Origin: Palaemon carinicauda
Taxonomy: Eukaryota; Arthropoda; Malacostraca; Decapoda; Palaemonidae
Assembly (NCBI RefSeq): GCF_036898095.1
Contig: NC_090736.1
Span: 14,852,734-14,916,733, forward strand
Length of the DNA: 64,000 nt
Reading direction: 5' to 3'
The notes under the pieces are model-generated. The model had not been told where the DNA came from, ran no database searches, and saw only the letters and a program-made list of their open reading frames with translations. Shown piece by piece: positions 40,505 through 53,234 of the stretch. The translations under genes and the position numbers were made by a program. Numbering within the stretch: position 1 is the stretch's first letter; each line of letters begins with the position of its first letter.

Positions 40505-43500
40505 GCCATGGGAAATTGCATCCTCGGAATTTTTACCCATGTAAAATCCCACCCACGTAATTTTCACTCCTGCAAAATTGCACACACAGAATTTTCATCG
40601 GTGGAAAATTCCATCCTCGGAATTTTAAGCCATGGAAAATTTCATACTCGGAATTTTAAGCCATGGAAAATTCCATATTCGGAATTTTAAGACATAGAAA
40701 ATTCCATCCTCCGAATTTTAAGCCATGGAAAATGCCATCCTCGGAATTTTTACTCGTGAAAAATTCCACCCACGGAATTTTCATCGGTGGAAAATTCCAC
40801 CCACGGAATTTTCATCGGTGGAAAATTCCACCCACGGAATTTTCATCGGTGGAAAATTCCACCCACCGAATTATCATCGGTTGTAAATTCCATCCTCGGA
40901 ATTTTGAGCCATGGAAAATTCCATCCTCGGAATTTTAAGCCATGGAAAATTCCATCCTCGGAATTTTCACCCATGGAAAATTCCACCCACGTAATTTTCA
41001 CTCCTGGAAAATTGCACCCACAGAATTTTCACCCATGGGAAATTCCACCCACGGAAATTTCACTTATGGTAAATTCCTCCCACAGAATTTCACCCATGGA
41101 AAATTCCATCCTTGGAATTTTCACCCATGGAAAATTCCATCCTCGGAATTTTAAGCCATGGAAAATTCCATCTTCGGAATTCTAAGCCATGGAAAATTCC
41201 ATACTCGGAATTTTAAGCCATGGAAAATTCCATCCTCGGAATTTTAAGCCATGGAAAATTCCATCCTCGGAATTTTGAGCCATGGAAAATTCCATCATCG
41301 GAATTTTAAGCCATGGAAAATTCCATCCTCGGAATTTTAAGCCATGGAAAATTCCATCCTCGGAATTTTAAGCCATGGAAAATTCCATCCTCGGAATTTT
41401 TAGCCATGGAAAATTCCATCCTCGGAATTTTAAGCCAAGGAAAATTCCATCCTCGGAATTTTAAGCCATGGAAAATTCCATCCTCGGAATTTTAAGCCAT
41501 GGAAAATTCCATCCTCGGAATTTTAAGCCATGGAAAATTCCATCCTCGGAATTTTAAGCCATGGAAAATTGAATCCTCGGAATTTTAAGCCATGGAAAAT
41601 TGCATCCTCGGAATTTCAAGCCATGGAAAAATTCATCCTTGGAATTTTATGCCATGGAAAATACCATCATCGGAATTTTGAGCCATGGAAAATTCCATCC
41701 TCGGAATTTTAAGCCATGGAAAATTCCATCCTCGGAATTTTAAGCCATGGAAAATTCCATCCTCGGAATTTTAAGCCATGGAAAATTCCATCCTCGGAAT
41801 TTTAAGCCATGGAAAAATCCATCCTCGGAATTTTAAGCCATGGAAAAATCCATCCTTGGAATTTTATGCCATGGAAAATTCCATCCTCGGAATTTTAAGC
41901 CATGGAAAATTGTATCCTCGGAATTTTAAGCCATGAAAAATTCCATCCTCGGAATTTTAAGCCATGAAAAATTCCATCCTCGGAATTTTAAGTCTTGGAA
42001 TATTCCATCCTCGGAATTTTAAGCCATTGAAAATTCCATCCTCGAAATTTAAACCCATGGAAAATTCCATCCTCGAAATTTATACCCATGAAAATTTCCA
42101 TTCTTGGAATTTTAAGCTTTGGAAAATTCCATCCTTGGAATTTTAAGCCATGGAAAATTCCATCCTTGGAATTTTAGGCCCTGGAAAATTCCATCCTCGG
42201 AATTTTAAGCCATGGAAAATTCCATCCTCGGAATTTTAAGCCATGGAAAAATCCATCCTCGGAATTTTCACCCATGTAAAATTCCCCTCACGTAATTTTC
42301 ACACCTGGAAAATTGCACCCACAGAATTTTCACCCATGGGAAATTCCACCCATGGTAAATTCCTCCCACAGAATTTCTACCATGGAAAATTCCATCCTTG
42401 GAATTTTAAGCCATGGAAAATTCCATCCTCGGAATTTTAAGCCATGGAAAATTCCATCCTCGGAATTTTAGGCCATGGAAAATTCCATCCTCGGAATTTT
42501 AGGCCATTGAAAATTCCATCCTCGGAATTTTAAGCCATGGAAATTTCCATCCTCGGAATTTTAAGCCATGGGAAATTGCATCCTCGGAATTTTTACCCAT
42601 GTAAAATCCCACCCACGTAATTTTCACTCCTGGAAAATTGCACACACAGAATTTTCATTGGTGGAAAATTCCATCCTCGGAATTTTAAGCCATGGAAAAT
42701 TTCATCCTCGGAATTTTAAGCCATGGAAAATTCCATATTCGGAATTTTAACACATGGAAAATTCCATCCTCCGAATTTTAAGCCATGGAAAATGCCATCC
42801 TCGGAATTTTTACTCGTGAAAAATTCCACCCACGGAATTTTCATCGGTGGAAAATTCCACCCACGGAATTTTCATCGGTGGAAAATTCCACCCACGGGAT
42901 TTTCATCGGTGGAAAATTCCACCCACCGAATTATCATCGGTTGTAAATTCCATCCTCGGAATTTTGAGCCATGGAAAATTCCATCCTCGGAATTTTAAGC
43001 CATGGAAAATTCCATCCTCGGAATTTTCACCCATGGAAAATTCCACCCACGTAATTTTCACTCCTGGAAAATTGCACCCACAGAATTTTCACCCATGGGA
43101 AATTCCACCCACGGAAATTTCACTTATGGTAAATTCCATCCTTGGAATTTTCACCCATGGAAAATTCCATCCTTGGAATTTTAAGCCATGGAAAATTCCA
43201 TCTTCGGAATTTTAAGCCATGGAAAATTCCATACTCGGAATTTTAAGCCATGGAAAATTCCATCCTCGGAATTTTAAGCCATGGAAAATTCCATCCTCGG
43301 AATTTTGAGCCATGGAAAATTCCATCATCGGAATTTTAAGCCATGGAAAATTCCATCCTCGGAATTTTAAGCCATGGAAAATTCCATCCTCGGAATTTTA
43401 AGCCATGGAAAATTCCATCCTTGGAATTTTAAGCCATGGAAAATTCCATCCTCGGAATTTTAAGCCATGGAAAATTGAATCCTCGGAATTTTTTAAGCCA

Positions 43501-44450
43501 TGGAAAATTGCATCCTCGGAATTTTTTAAGCCATGGAAAATTGCATCCTCGGATTTTCAAGCCATGGAAAAATTCATCCTTGGAATTTTATGCCATGGAA
43601 AATTCCATCCTCGGAATTTTGAGCCATGGAAAATTCCATCCTCGGAATTTTAAGCCATGGAAAATTCCATCCTCGGAATTTTAAGCCATGGAAAATTCCA
43701 TCCTCGGAATTTTAAGCCATGGAAAATTCCATCCTCGGAATTTTAAGCCATGGAAAAATCCATCCTCGGAATTTTAAGCCATGGAAAAATCCATCCTTGG
43801 AATTTTATGCCATGGAAAATTCCATCCTCGGAATTTTAAGCCATGGAAAATTGCATCCTCGGAATTTTAAGCCATGAAAAATTCCATCCTCGGAATTTTA
43901 AGCCATGAAAAATTCCATCCTCGGAATTTTAAGTCTTGGAATATTCCATCCCCGGAATTTTAAGCCATTGAAAATTCCATCCTCGAAATTTAAACCCATG
44001 GAAAATTCCATCCTCAAAATTTAAACCCATGAAAATTTCCATTCTCGGAATTTTAAGCAATGGAAAATTACATCCATGGAATTTTAAGCCATGGAAAATT
44101 CCATCCTCGGAATTTATGCCATGGAAAATTCCATCTTCGGAATTTTAAGCCATGGAAAATTCCATCCTCGGAATTTTAAGCCATGGAAAAATCCATCCTC
44201 GGAATTTTCACCCATGTAAAATTCCCCTCACGTAATTTTCACTCCTGGAAAATTGCACCCACAGAATTTTCACCCATGGGAAATTCCACCCATGGTAAAT
44301 TCCTCCCACAATTTCTACCATGGAAAATTCCATCCTTGGAATTTCAAGCCATGGAAAATTCCATCCTCGGAATTTTAAGCCATGGAAAATTCCATCATCG
44401 GAATTTTAAGCCATGGAAAATTCCATCCTCAGAATTTTAAGCCATGGAAA
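40505..44450 (+). repeat. Tandem duplication of a ~2.0-kb satellite segment
   Basis: From about 40,508 and 42,568 the two copies run colinearly at an offset of 2,060 bp. They share GGGAAATTGCATCC followed by ATTTTTACCCATG, the TTACTCGTGAAAAATTCC junction, three CGGTGG monomers, and a TTATCATCGGTTGTAAATTCC junction. Later landmarks (AGTCTTGGAATATTCC near 41,993 and 43,932; CATGTAAAATTCCCCTCACG near 42,275 and 44,215) are offset about 1,940 bp, so four monomers' worth of length was lost in the second copy. The second copy also has two TTTTTTAAGCC insertions near 43,490 and 43,525. Confidence 0.87.
40970..41092 (+). repeat. Representative four-monomer variant block
   Basis: Four diverged monomers in fixed order: CCCATGG...CCCACGTAATTTTCA (31 bp), CTCCTGG...GCACCCACAGAATTTTCA (31 bp), CCCATGGG...CCCACGGAAATTTCA (31 bp), and a 30-bp CTTATGGTAAATTCC-TCCCACAGAATTTCA. 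This block, often followed by one or two ATCCTTGGAATTTTATCCC monomers, recurs dozens of times in all three arrays, always in this order and orientation, separated by variable runs of canonical monomers. It is the basic higher-order signature of the satellite; this example is typical. Confidence 0.88.
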
Positions 44451-47400
44451 ATAACATCCTCGGAATTTTAAGCCATGGAAAATTCCATCCTCGGAATTTT
44501 GAGCCATGGAAAATTCCATCTTTGGAATTTGAAGCCATTGAAAATTCCATCCTTGGAATTTTGAGCCATGGAAAATTCCATCCTCGGAATTTTAAGCCAT
44601 GGAAAATTCCATCCTCGGAATTTTAAGCCATGGAAAATTCCATCCTCGGAATTTTCACCCATGGAAAATTCCACCCACGATATTTTAAGCCATGGAAAAT
44701 TCCACCCATGGAATTTTCATCGGTGGAAAATTCCATCCTCGGAATTTTAAGCCATGGAAAATTCCATCCTCAGAATTTTCACCCATGGAAAATTCCACCC
44801 ACTTATTTCCCCCCCCGGGAAATTGCACCCACAGAATTTTCACCCATGGGAAATTCCACCCACGGAAATTTCACCTATGGTAAATTCCTCCCACAGAATT
44901 TTACCCATGGAAAATTCCATCCTTGGAATTTTAAGCTATGGAAAATTCCATCCTTGGAATTTTGAGTAATGGAAAATTCCATCCTTGGAATTTGAAGCCA
45001 TAGAAAATTCCATCCTCGGAATTTTAAGCCATAGAAAATTCCATCCTCGGAATTTTAAGCCATAGAAAATTCCATCCTCGGAATTTTAAGCTATGGAAAA
45101 TTCCATCCACAGAATTTTAAGCCATGGAAAATTCCATCCTCGGAATTTGAAGCCATAGAAAATTACATCCTCGGAATTTTAAGCCATAGAAAATTCCATC
45201 CTCGGAATTTTAAGCCATAGAAAATTCCATCCTCGGAATTTTAAGCCATAGAAAATTCCATCCTCGGAATTTTAAGCCATAGAAAATTCCATCCTCGGAA
45301 TTTTAAGCCATAGAAAATTCCATTCCTGGAATTCTAAGCCATGGAAAATTCCATCCTCAGAATTTTAAGCCATGGAAAATTCAATCCCCGGAATTTTAAT
45401 CCATGGAAAATTCCATCCTCGGAATTTTAAGCCATGGAAAATTCCATCATCGGAATTTTAAGCCATGAAAAATTCCATCATTGGAATTTTAAGCCATGGA
45501 AAATTCCATCCTCGAATTTTAAGCCATGGAAAATTCCATCTTCGGAATTTTAAGCCATGGAAAATTCCATCATCGGAATTTTAAGCCATGGAAAATTCCA
45601 TCATCGGAATTTTAACCCATTGAAAAATTCATCCTAGGAATTTTAAGCCATGGAAAATTCCATCATCGGAATTTTAAACCATGGAGAATTCCATCATCGG
45701 AATTTTAAACCATGGAGAATTCCATCCTCGGAATTTTAACCCATGGAAAATTCCATCCTTTGAATTTTAACCCATGGAAAATTCCACCCACGTAATTTTC
45801 ACTCCTTGAAAATTGCATCCTCAGAATTTTCACCCATGGAAAATTCCACCCACCTAATTTTCACTCTTGGAAAATTTCTCCCACAGAATTTTCACCTATA
45901 GGAAATTCCACCCTTGGGAAATTCCACCCATGGAATTTTCACTTATGGTAAATTCCTCCCACATAATTACCACTTATGGTAAATTCCTCCCACAGAATTA
46001 CACCCATGGAAAATTCCATCCTTGGAATTTTATCCCATGAAAAATTCCATTCTTGGAATTTTAATCCATGGAAAATTCCATCTTGGAATTTTAAGCCATG
46101 GAAAATTCCATCCATGGAATTTTAAGCCATGGAAAATTCCACCCATGGAATTTTAAGCCATGGAAAATTCCATCCTTGAAATTTTAAGCCATGGAAAATT
46201 CCATCCCTGAAATTTTAAGCCATGGAAAATTCCATCCTCTGAATTTTAAGCCATGGAAAATTCCATCCTCTGAATTTTAAGCCATGGAAAATTCCATCCC
46301 CGGAATTTTAAGCCATGGAAAATTCCATCCCCAGAATTTTAAGCCTTGGAAAATTCCATCCTCGGAATTTTAAGCCATAGAAAATTCCATCCTCGGAATT
46401 TTAAGCCATGGAAAATTCCATCCTCGGAATTTTAAGCCATGTAAAATTCCATCCTCGGAATTTTAAGCCATGGAAAATTCCATCCTCGGAATTTTAAGCC
46501 ATGGAAAATTGCATCCTCGGAATTTTAAGCCATGGAAAATTGCATCTTCGGAAATTTAAGCCATGGAAAATTGCATCCTCAGAATTTTCACCCATGTAAA
46601 ATTCCACCCACGTAATTTTCACTCCTGGAAAATTGCACCCACAGAATTTTCATCGGTGGAATATTCCATCCTCAGAATTTTAAGCCATGGAAAATTCCAT
46701 CCTCGGAATTTTAAGCCATGGAAAATTCCATTTTCGGAAATTTAAGCCATGGAAAATTCCATCTTCGGAAATTTAAGCCATGGAAAATTCCATCTTCGGA
46801 AATTTAAGCCATGGAAAATTCCATCTTCGGAATTTTAAGCCATGGAAAATTCCATCCTCGGAATTTTAACCCATGGAAAATTCCATCCTCGGAATTTTAA
46901 GCCATGGAAAATTGAATCCTCAGAATTTTCACCCATGGGAAATTCCACCCATGGGAGATTCCACCGACAGAATTCCTCCCACAGAATTTTATCCCATGGA
47001 AAATTCCATCCTTGGAATTTTATCCCATGGAAAATTCCATCTTTGGAATTTTAAGCCATGAAAAATTCCATCCTCGGAAATTTAAGGCATGGAAAATTCC
47101 ATCCTCGGAATTTTAAGCCATGGAAAATTCATTCCTCGGAATTTTTAGCCATGGAAAATTTCATCCTCGGAATTTTAAGCCATGGAAAATTCCATCCTTG
47201 GAATTTTAAGCTATGGAAAATTCCATCCTTGGAATTTTAAGCTATGGAAAATTACATCCTTGGAATTTTAAGCCATGGAAAATTGCATCCTCAGAATTTT
47301 CACCCATGGAAAAATTCCACCCACGTAATTTTCACTCTTGGAAAATTGCACCCACAGAATTTTCACCCAAGGGAAATTCCACCCATGGGAAATTCTACCC

Positions 47401-48570
47401 ACGGAATTTTCACCTATGGTAAATTCCTCCCACAAAATTTCACCCATGGAAAATTCCATCCTTGGAATTTTATCCCATTGAAAATTCCATCCTCGGAATT
47501 TTAAGCCTTGGAAAATTCCATCCTCGGAATTTTAAGATATGGAAAATTCCATCCTCGGAATTTTAAGCCATGGAAAATTCCATCCTTGGAATTTTCACTC
47601 ATGTAAAATTCCCCCCACAAAATTTTCACTCCTGGAAAATTGCACCCACAGAATTTTCACCCATGGGAAATTCCACCAATGGGAAATTCCACCCACGGAA
47701 TTTTCACCTATGGTAAATTCCTCCCACGGAATTTTCACCCATGGTAAATTCCTCCCACAGAATTTCTACCATGGAAAATTCCATCCTTGGATTTTTATCC
47801 CATGGAAAATTCCATCCTCGGAATTTTAAGCCATGGAAAATTCCATCCTCGGAATTCTAAGCCTTGGAAAATTCCATCCTCGGAATTCTAAGCCTTGGAA
47901 AATTCTATCCTCGAAATTTTAAGCCATGGAAAATTCAATCCTCGGAATTTTGAGCCATGGAAAAATTGCATCCTCGGAATTTTCACCAATGTAAAATCCC
48001 ACCCACGTAATTTTCACTCTGGGAAAATTGCACACTCAGAATTTTCATCGGTGGAAAATTCCATCCTCGGAATTTTAGGCCATGGAAAATTCCATCCTCG
48101 AAATTTTAAGCCATGGAAAATTCCCTCCTCTGAATTTTAAGCCATGGAAAATTCCATATTCGGAATTTTAAGACATGGAAAATTCCATATTCGGACTTTT
48201 AAGACATGGAAAATTCCATATTCGGACTTTTAAGACATGTAAAATGCCATCCTCGGAATTTTAAGCCATGGAAAATTCCATCCTCGGAATTTTTAGTCAT
48301 GGAAAATTCCATCCTCGGAATTTTCACCCATGGAAAATTCCACCCACGTTATTTTCACTCTTGGAAAATTGCACCCACAGAATTCTGACCCATGGATAAT
48401 TCCACCCACGGAAATTTCACCTATGGTAAATTCCTCCCACAGAATTTCACCCATGGAAAATTCCATCCTTGGAATTTTATCCCATGGAAAATTCCATCCT
48501 TGGAATTTCAAGCCATGGAAAATTCCATCGGAATTTCAAGCCTTGGAAAATTCCATCTTCGGAATTTTAA

Positions 48571-48585
48571 CCCTGGATAGGTACG
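48571..48585 (+). repeat. Left terminal inverted repeat, copy 3
   Basis: CCCTGGATAGGTACG immediately after TTAA; exact 15-bp inverted match to 51735-51749. Confidence 0.93.
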
Positions 48586-48603
48586 CTCCTCGGACACCCC
48601 TTT

Positions 48604-48636
48604 AAGGGTATACTCGGACGCGAACGACACCGACGC
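48604..48636 (+). repeat. 33-bp subterminal motif, left side of copy 3
   Basis: Same as 8687-8719 apart from one change (GACACCGACGC instead of GACCCCGACGC). Paired in direct orientation with 51531-51563. Confidence 0.7.
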
Positions 48637-49570
48637 CAAAAAATATTCTTGAAAAATCAGTTTTTGCAGTAACCTCCTTTTTTCTTTTGCCAAAAAAAAT
48701 TTCAATGAATGCTTAAAACAACTGTAAAGATAAATACTACTCATCTGCAGAAAAACTATTTATTATAAATATTTTAAAAAATTAAGTAGAAAAAAAAAGA
48801 CCTGACATAAAAATTCATAAAAAAAAGTTTATACATATATACACAAATCCTTTTAGGAATTGATTCTTGAATGTTTAGGACACATCTTGATGTATTTTGG
48901 ATGAAGTCAGACCCATGGAGGTGAAGATCTGAAATGAGAAAAAAAGAGTAACTTTTTTTGGCCAAAAAAATTTGTCCAAATTTCATGAATTTTTTTGGGT
49001 ACCCAAATGAAATAGGAAGTTGCTAATTTTTTTAGGGAATAAACATATGTTATCCTAAAATAGAAATATGTAAAAAATCTTCATTATTTTGTAAATTACA
49101 TTTATATCAGGGGCCATATCTAAAGGTAATTTTTTGAGTACTTAGAAATTTCGTAAAAAAATACATATATTTAATATATAATATGATATATATGCAGGTA
49201 AAAATATACCAAAATATCACAAATTCTATAGGGAACAAGAATATATATAGATAGGGCAGCTTACGCTTCGGATATGTCCACAAAATGGCCGCCAACCACA
49301 CTGACTCAGACTCCCTAATCTGCCACTTGAAATGTAGGAAGGGTATGTCAATTTCAAGGTGTTATTTACTAATCTAATTATTATTGGATATGCATAAAAA
49401 TTGTATGGTGGGTTGCTGGATAATTGTCGATTATTTTACGACTATAAAATTGAAATTCTGACCCAAAAAAATTTTTTTGAAGGGAAATAAAATCGAAAAA
49501 AAAAATGTAAAACAATATAATATTTTAGCTAACAAAATTTGATGATATTCAATCAAAAACAAAGTAAACA
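48637..49570. other. AT-rich unique interior of copy 3, no gene found
   Basis: Counterpart of 8720-9660, with the same order of homopolymer-rich sequence and the same ATGGCCGCCAACC island near 49,285. Short minus-strand frames differ in length between copies because of A-run indels, which argues against coding constraint. Confidence 0.72.
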
Positions 49571-51520
49571 AAATTTTCCGACAAATGAACATCTAGAGGA
49601 ATCATTACTCTGTGATAGTTCCTTAGTACGTAGTAATTTTGAAAGAATTGGGAAAAAACAAAAAAATGGCAATCACCGGAAAATCGAACACATACCTATA
49701 TATACGCCATATCTGGCTAAAAAAAAGATAGGCATGGGTAGCCAGATCATCTAGAAACACTTTCCAACACTATAAAAATATAAGTTTTGCGACACTACTT
49801 GCCAATTCCTTACGGTAACATGACTAAGCGAAAAAATGCAAAACAAATAAAAAGGGGCACTCGCGGAAAAATGGCTAACATTCTAATATACGGCATTTCA
49901 GAAAAAGAAAATTCAGCCACGTGCTAGGCAAACCATCAAGGCACATTTTCCGACAAATAAACATCTAAATGAATCATTACTCTGTGATAGTTCCTTAGTA
50001 CGTAGTAATTTTGAAAGAAATGGGAAAAAACGAAAAAATGGCAATCACAGGAAAATCGAACACAAACCTATATATACGCCATATCTGGCTAAAAAAAAAA
50101 AAGATAGACATGGGTAGCCAGATCATCTAGAAACACTTTCCAACACTATAAAATTATAAGTTTTGCGACACTACTTGCCAATTCCTTACGGTAACATGAC
50201 TAAGCAAAAAAATGCAAAACAAATAAAAAGGGGCACTCGTGGAAAAATGGCCATTCTAATATACGGCATTTCAGAAAAAAAAATTTCAGCCACGTGCTAG
50301 GCAAACCATCAAGGCACATTTTCCGACAAATAAACATATAAATGAATCATTACTCTGTGATAGTTCCTTAGTACGTAGTAATTTTGAAAGAAATAGGAAA
50401 AAACGAAAAAATGGCAATCACAGGAAAATCGAACACATACTTATATATACGCCATATTTGGCTAAAAAAAAATAGGCATGGGTAGCCCGATCATCTAGAA
50501 ACACTTTCCAACACTATAAAAATATAAGTTTTGCGACACTACTTGCCAATTCCTTACGGTAACATGACTAAGCAAAAAAATGCAAAACAAATAAAAAGGG
50601 CCACTCGTGGAAAAACGCCCAACATTCTAATATACGGCATCTCAGATAAAAAAAAAGACATGCACGTGTTAGCCCAACCATCAAGGCACACTTTCTAACA
50701 CATAAACATGAAAAAAAAATCAATAATATACGGCAATTCCTTACTACGTAGTAAATTTTTACAAATATTGAAAAAAAACAGAAATTGGCAACCGCAGTTA
50801 AATACCCAATATACCAATAACTACGTCGTATCTGACAAAAACAAAATCACGCATGGGTAGCCAGATCATCTAGACACACTTTCCAACACTAAAAAAGCAA
50901 AAGTTTTACGACACTATTTGGCAATATCTTACGGAAAAATGACTTGGCAAAAAAATGAAAAAAAATGAAAAAGGGGTACTCGCGGTAAAATGCCCGACAT
51001 TCTAATATACGGCATCTCAGATAAAAAAAAAGACATGCACGTGTTAGCCCAACCATCAAGGCACACTTTCTAACACATAAACATGAAAAAAAAATGAATG
51101 ATATACGGCAATTCCTTACTACGTAGTAATTTTTACAAATATTGAAAAAAAACAGAAATTGGTAACCGCAGTTAAATACCCAATATACCAATAACTACGT
51201 CGTATCTGATAAAAACAAAGTCATGCATGGGTAGCCAGATCATCTAGACACACTTTCCAACACTAAACAAGCAAAAGTTTTACGACACTATTTGGCAATA
51301 TCTTACGGAAAAATGACTTGGCAAAAAAATGAAAAAAAAGGAAAAAGGGTCACTCGCGGTAAAATGGTCCTCGTCGTAATGAACGACATTTTAACTAAAA
51401 AAAAAATCATGCACATGGTAGCCAAACAATCCACCAAGACTTTCCACAACTGATAACCTATACAAGTTGCACCATTCTACGACAATTTCATAATACGTAA
51501 TAACTTTGATAATTATGCAA
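49570..51520. repeat. ~370-bp tandem repeats inside element copy 3
   Basis: Five GGGTAGCC landmarks near 49,735, 50,112, 50,481, 50,858 and 51,230, with the same subtype order as copy 2 and the same degenerate last half. Equal unit number and order in copies 2 and 3 mean the internal array was already formed before the copies separated. Confidence 0.86.
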
Positions 51521-51530
51521 ACTACCTTAG

Positions 51531-51563
51531 AAGGGTAAACTCGGCCGCGCTCGACCCCGACGC
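51531..51563 (+). repeat. 33-bp subterminal motif, right side of copy 3
   Basis: AAGGGTAAACTCGG then CCGCGCTCGACCCCGACGC; direct partner of 48604-48636, one base different from copy 2. Confidence 0.7.
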
Positions 51564-51734
51564 GTCTCAGAAATCGGGGAAGGAGTACAGCTACAGCAAT
51601 GCACATCTGGACACTACTAGAGCGTGTAGGGGAGACACCTCCTGCAGGTCGATCACCCACAAATTCAGTCACGGGGGTGAGTCACGTGAGAAAAACCTGT
51701 TTTTTTTTGACGCTCGGGGTAGCGAACGACCCAT

Positions 51735-51749
51735 CGTACCTATCCAGGG
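51735..51749 (-). repeat. Right terminal inverted repeat, copy 3
   Basis: CGTACCTATCCAGGG followed by TTAA (51750-51753) and GCCATGG. The only right end in the window with an unmutated TTAA. Confidence 0.93.
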
Positions 51750-53234
51750 TTAAGCCATGGAAAATTCCATACTCGGAATTTTAAGCCATGAAAATTCCAT
51801 CCTCGGAATTTTAAGCCATGGAAAATTCCATCCTCGGAATTTTAAGCTATGGAAATTCCATCCTCGGAATTTTAAGCCATGGAAAATTCCATCCTCGGAA
51901 TTTTAAGCCATGGAAAATTCCATCCTCGGAATTTTAAGCCATGGAAAATTCCATCCTCGGAATTTTAAGCCATGGAAAATTCCATCCTCGGAATTTTAAG
52001 CCATGGAAAATTCCATCCTCAGAATTTTAAGCCATGGAAAATTCCATCCTCGGAATTTTAAGCCATGGAAAATTCCATCCTCGGAATTTTCACCCATGTA
52101 AAATCCCACCCACGTAATTTTCACTCTTGGAAATTTGCACACACAGAATTTTCATCGGTGGAAAATTCCATCCTCGGAATTTTAAGCCATGGAAAATTCC
52201 ATCCTCGGAATTTTAAGCCATGGAAAATTCCATCCTCGGAATTTTAAGCCATGGAAAATTCCAAATTCGGAATTTTAAGACATGGAAAATTCCATCCTCC
52301 GAATTTTAAGCCATGGAAATTGCCATCCTCGGAATTTTCACCCGTGGAAAATTCCACCCACGGAATGTTCATCGGTGGAAAATTCCACCCACCGAATTAT
52401 CATCGGTGGAAAATTCCACCCACCGAATTATCATCGGTAGTAAATTCCATCCTCGGAATTTTAAGCCATGGAAAATTCCATCCTTGGAATTTTAAGCCAT
52501 GGAAAATTCCATCCTTGGAATTTTAAGCCATGGAAAATTCCATCCTCGGAATTTTAAGCCATGGAAAATTCCATCCTCGGAATTTTAAGCCATGGAAAAT
52601 TCCATCCTCGGAATTTTAAGCCATGGAAAATTCCATCCTCGGAATTTTCACCCATGGAAAATTCCATCCTCGGAATTTTCACCCATGGAAAATTCCACCC
52701 ACGTAATTTTCACTCCTGGAAAATTGCACCCACAGAATTTTCACCCATGGGAAATTCCACCCACGGAAATTTCACCTATGGTAAATTCCTCCCACAGAAT
52801 TTCACCCATGGAAAATTCCATCCTTGGAATTTTCACCCATGGAAAATTCCATCCTCAGAATTTTAAGCCATGGAAAATTCCATCCTCGGAATTTTAAGTC
52901 ATGGAAAATTCCATCCTCGGAATTTTAAGCCATGGAAAATTCCATCCTCGGAATTTTAAGCCATGGAAAATTCCATCCTCGGAAATTTAAGCCATGGAAA
53001 ATTCCATCCTCGGAATTTTAAGCCATGGAAAATTCCATCCTCGGAATTTTAAGCCATGGAAAATTCCATCCTCGGAATTTTAAGCCATGGAAAATTCCAT
53101 CCTCGGAATTTTAAGCCATGGAAAATTCCATCCTCGGAATTTTAAGCCATGGAAAATTCCATCCTCGGAATTTTAAGCCATAGAAAATTCCATCATCGGA
53201 ATTTTAAGCCATGGAAAATTCCATCCTTGGAATT

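Larger units (their letters stand above)
11835..48570 (+). repeat. 31-bp satellite array 2 (36.7 kb)
   Basis: The longest array, about 1,185 monomers by length, all in one orientation. Long runs of canonical monomers alternate with diverged four- to six-monomer blocks. Rare diagnostic variants let duplicated segments be traced: CGGTGG...CCACCG monomers, poly-C inserts, CATGCAAAATTCC units, and TTTTTTAAGCC insertions. No unique DNA, transposon or gene is seen between 11,835 and 48,570. The many forward and reverse open frames of 60-163 codons spell variants of one ~30-residue phrase (MENSILGILSHGKFHP... on +, MEFSMAQNSEDGIFHG... on -) and are periodicity artefacts. Confidence 0.98.
48571..51749. 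mobile_element. piggyBac-like non-autonomous element, copy 3 (complete, 3,179 bp)
   Basis: Starts CCCTGGATAGGTACG and ends CGTACCTATCCAGGG, with TTAA on both sides (48567-48570 and 51750-51753). Satellite GGAATT precedes the left TTAA and GCCATGG follows the right TTAA, so removing the element plus one TTAA yields a canonical monomer junction. Internal layout equals copy 2: unique AT-rich part about 48,640-49,570, tandem repeats about 49,570-51,520, subterminal motifs at 48604-48636 and 51531-51563. Differences from copy 2 are scattered substitutions and short homopolymer indels. No transposase frame is present. Confidence 0.92.
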
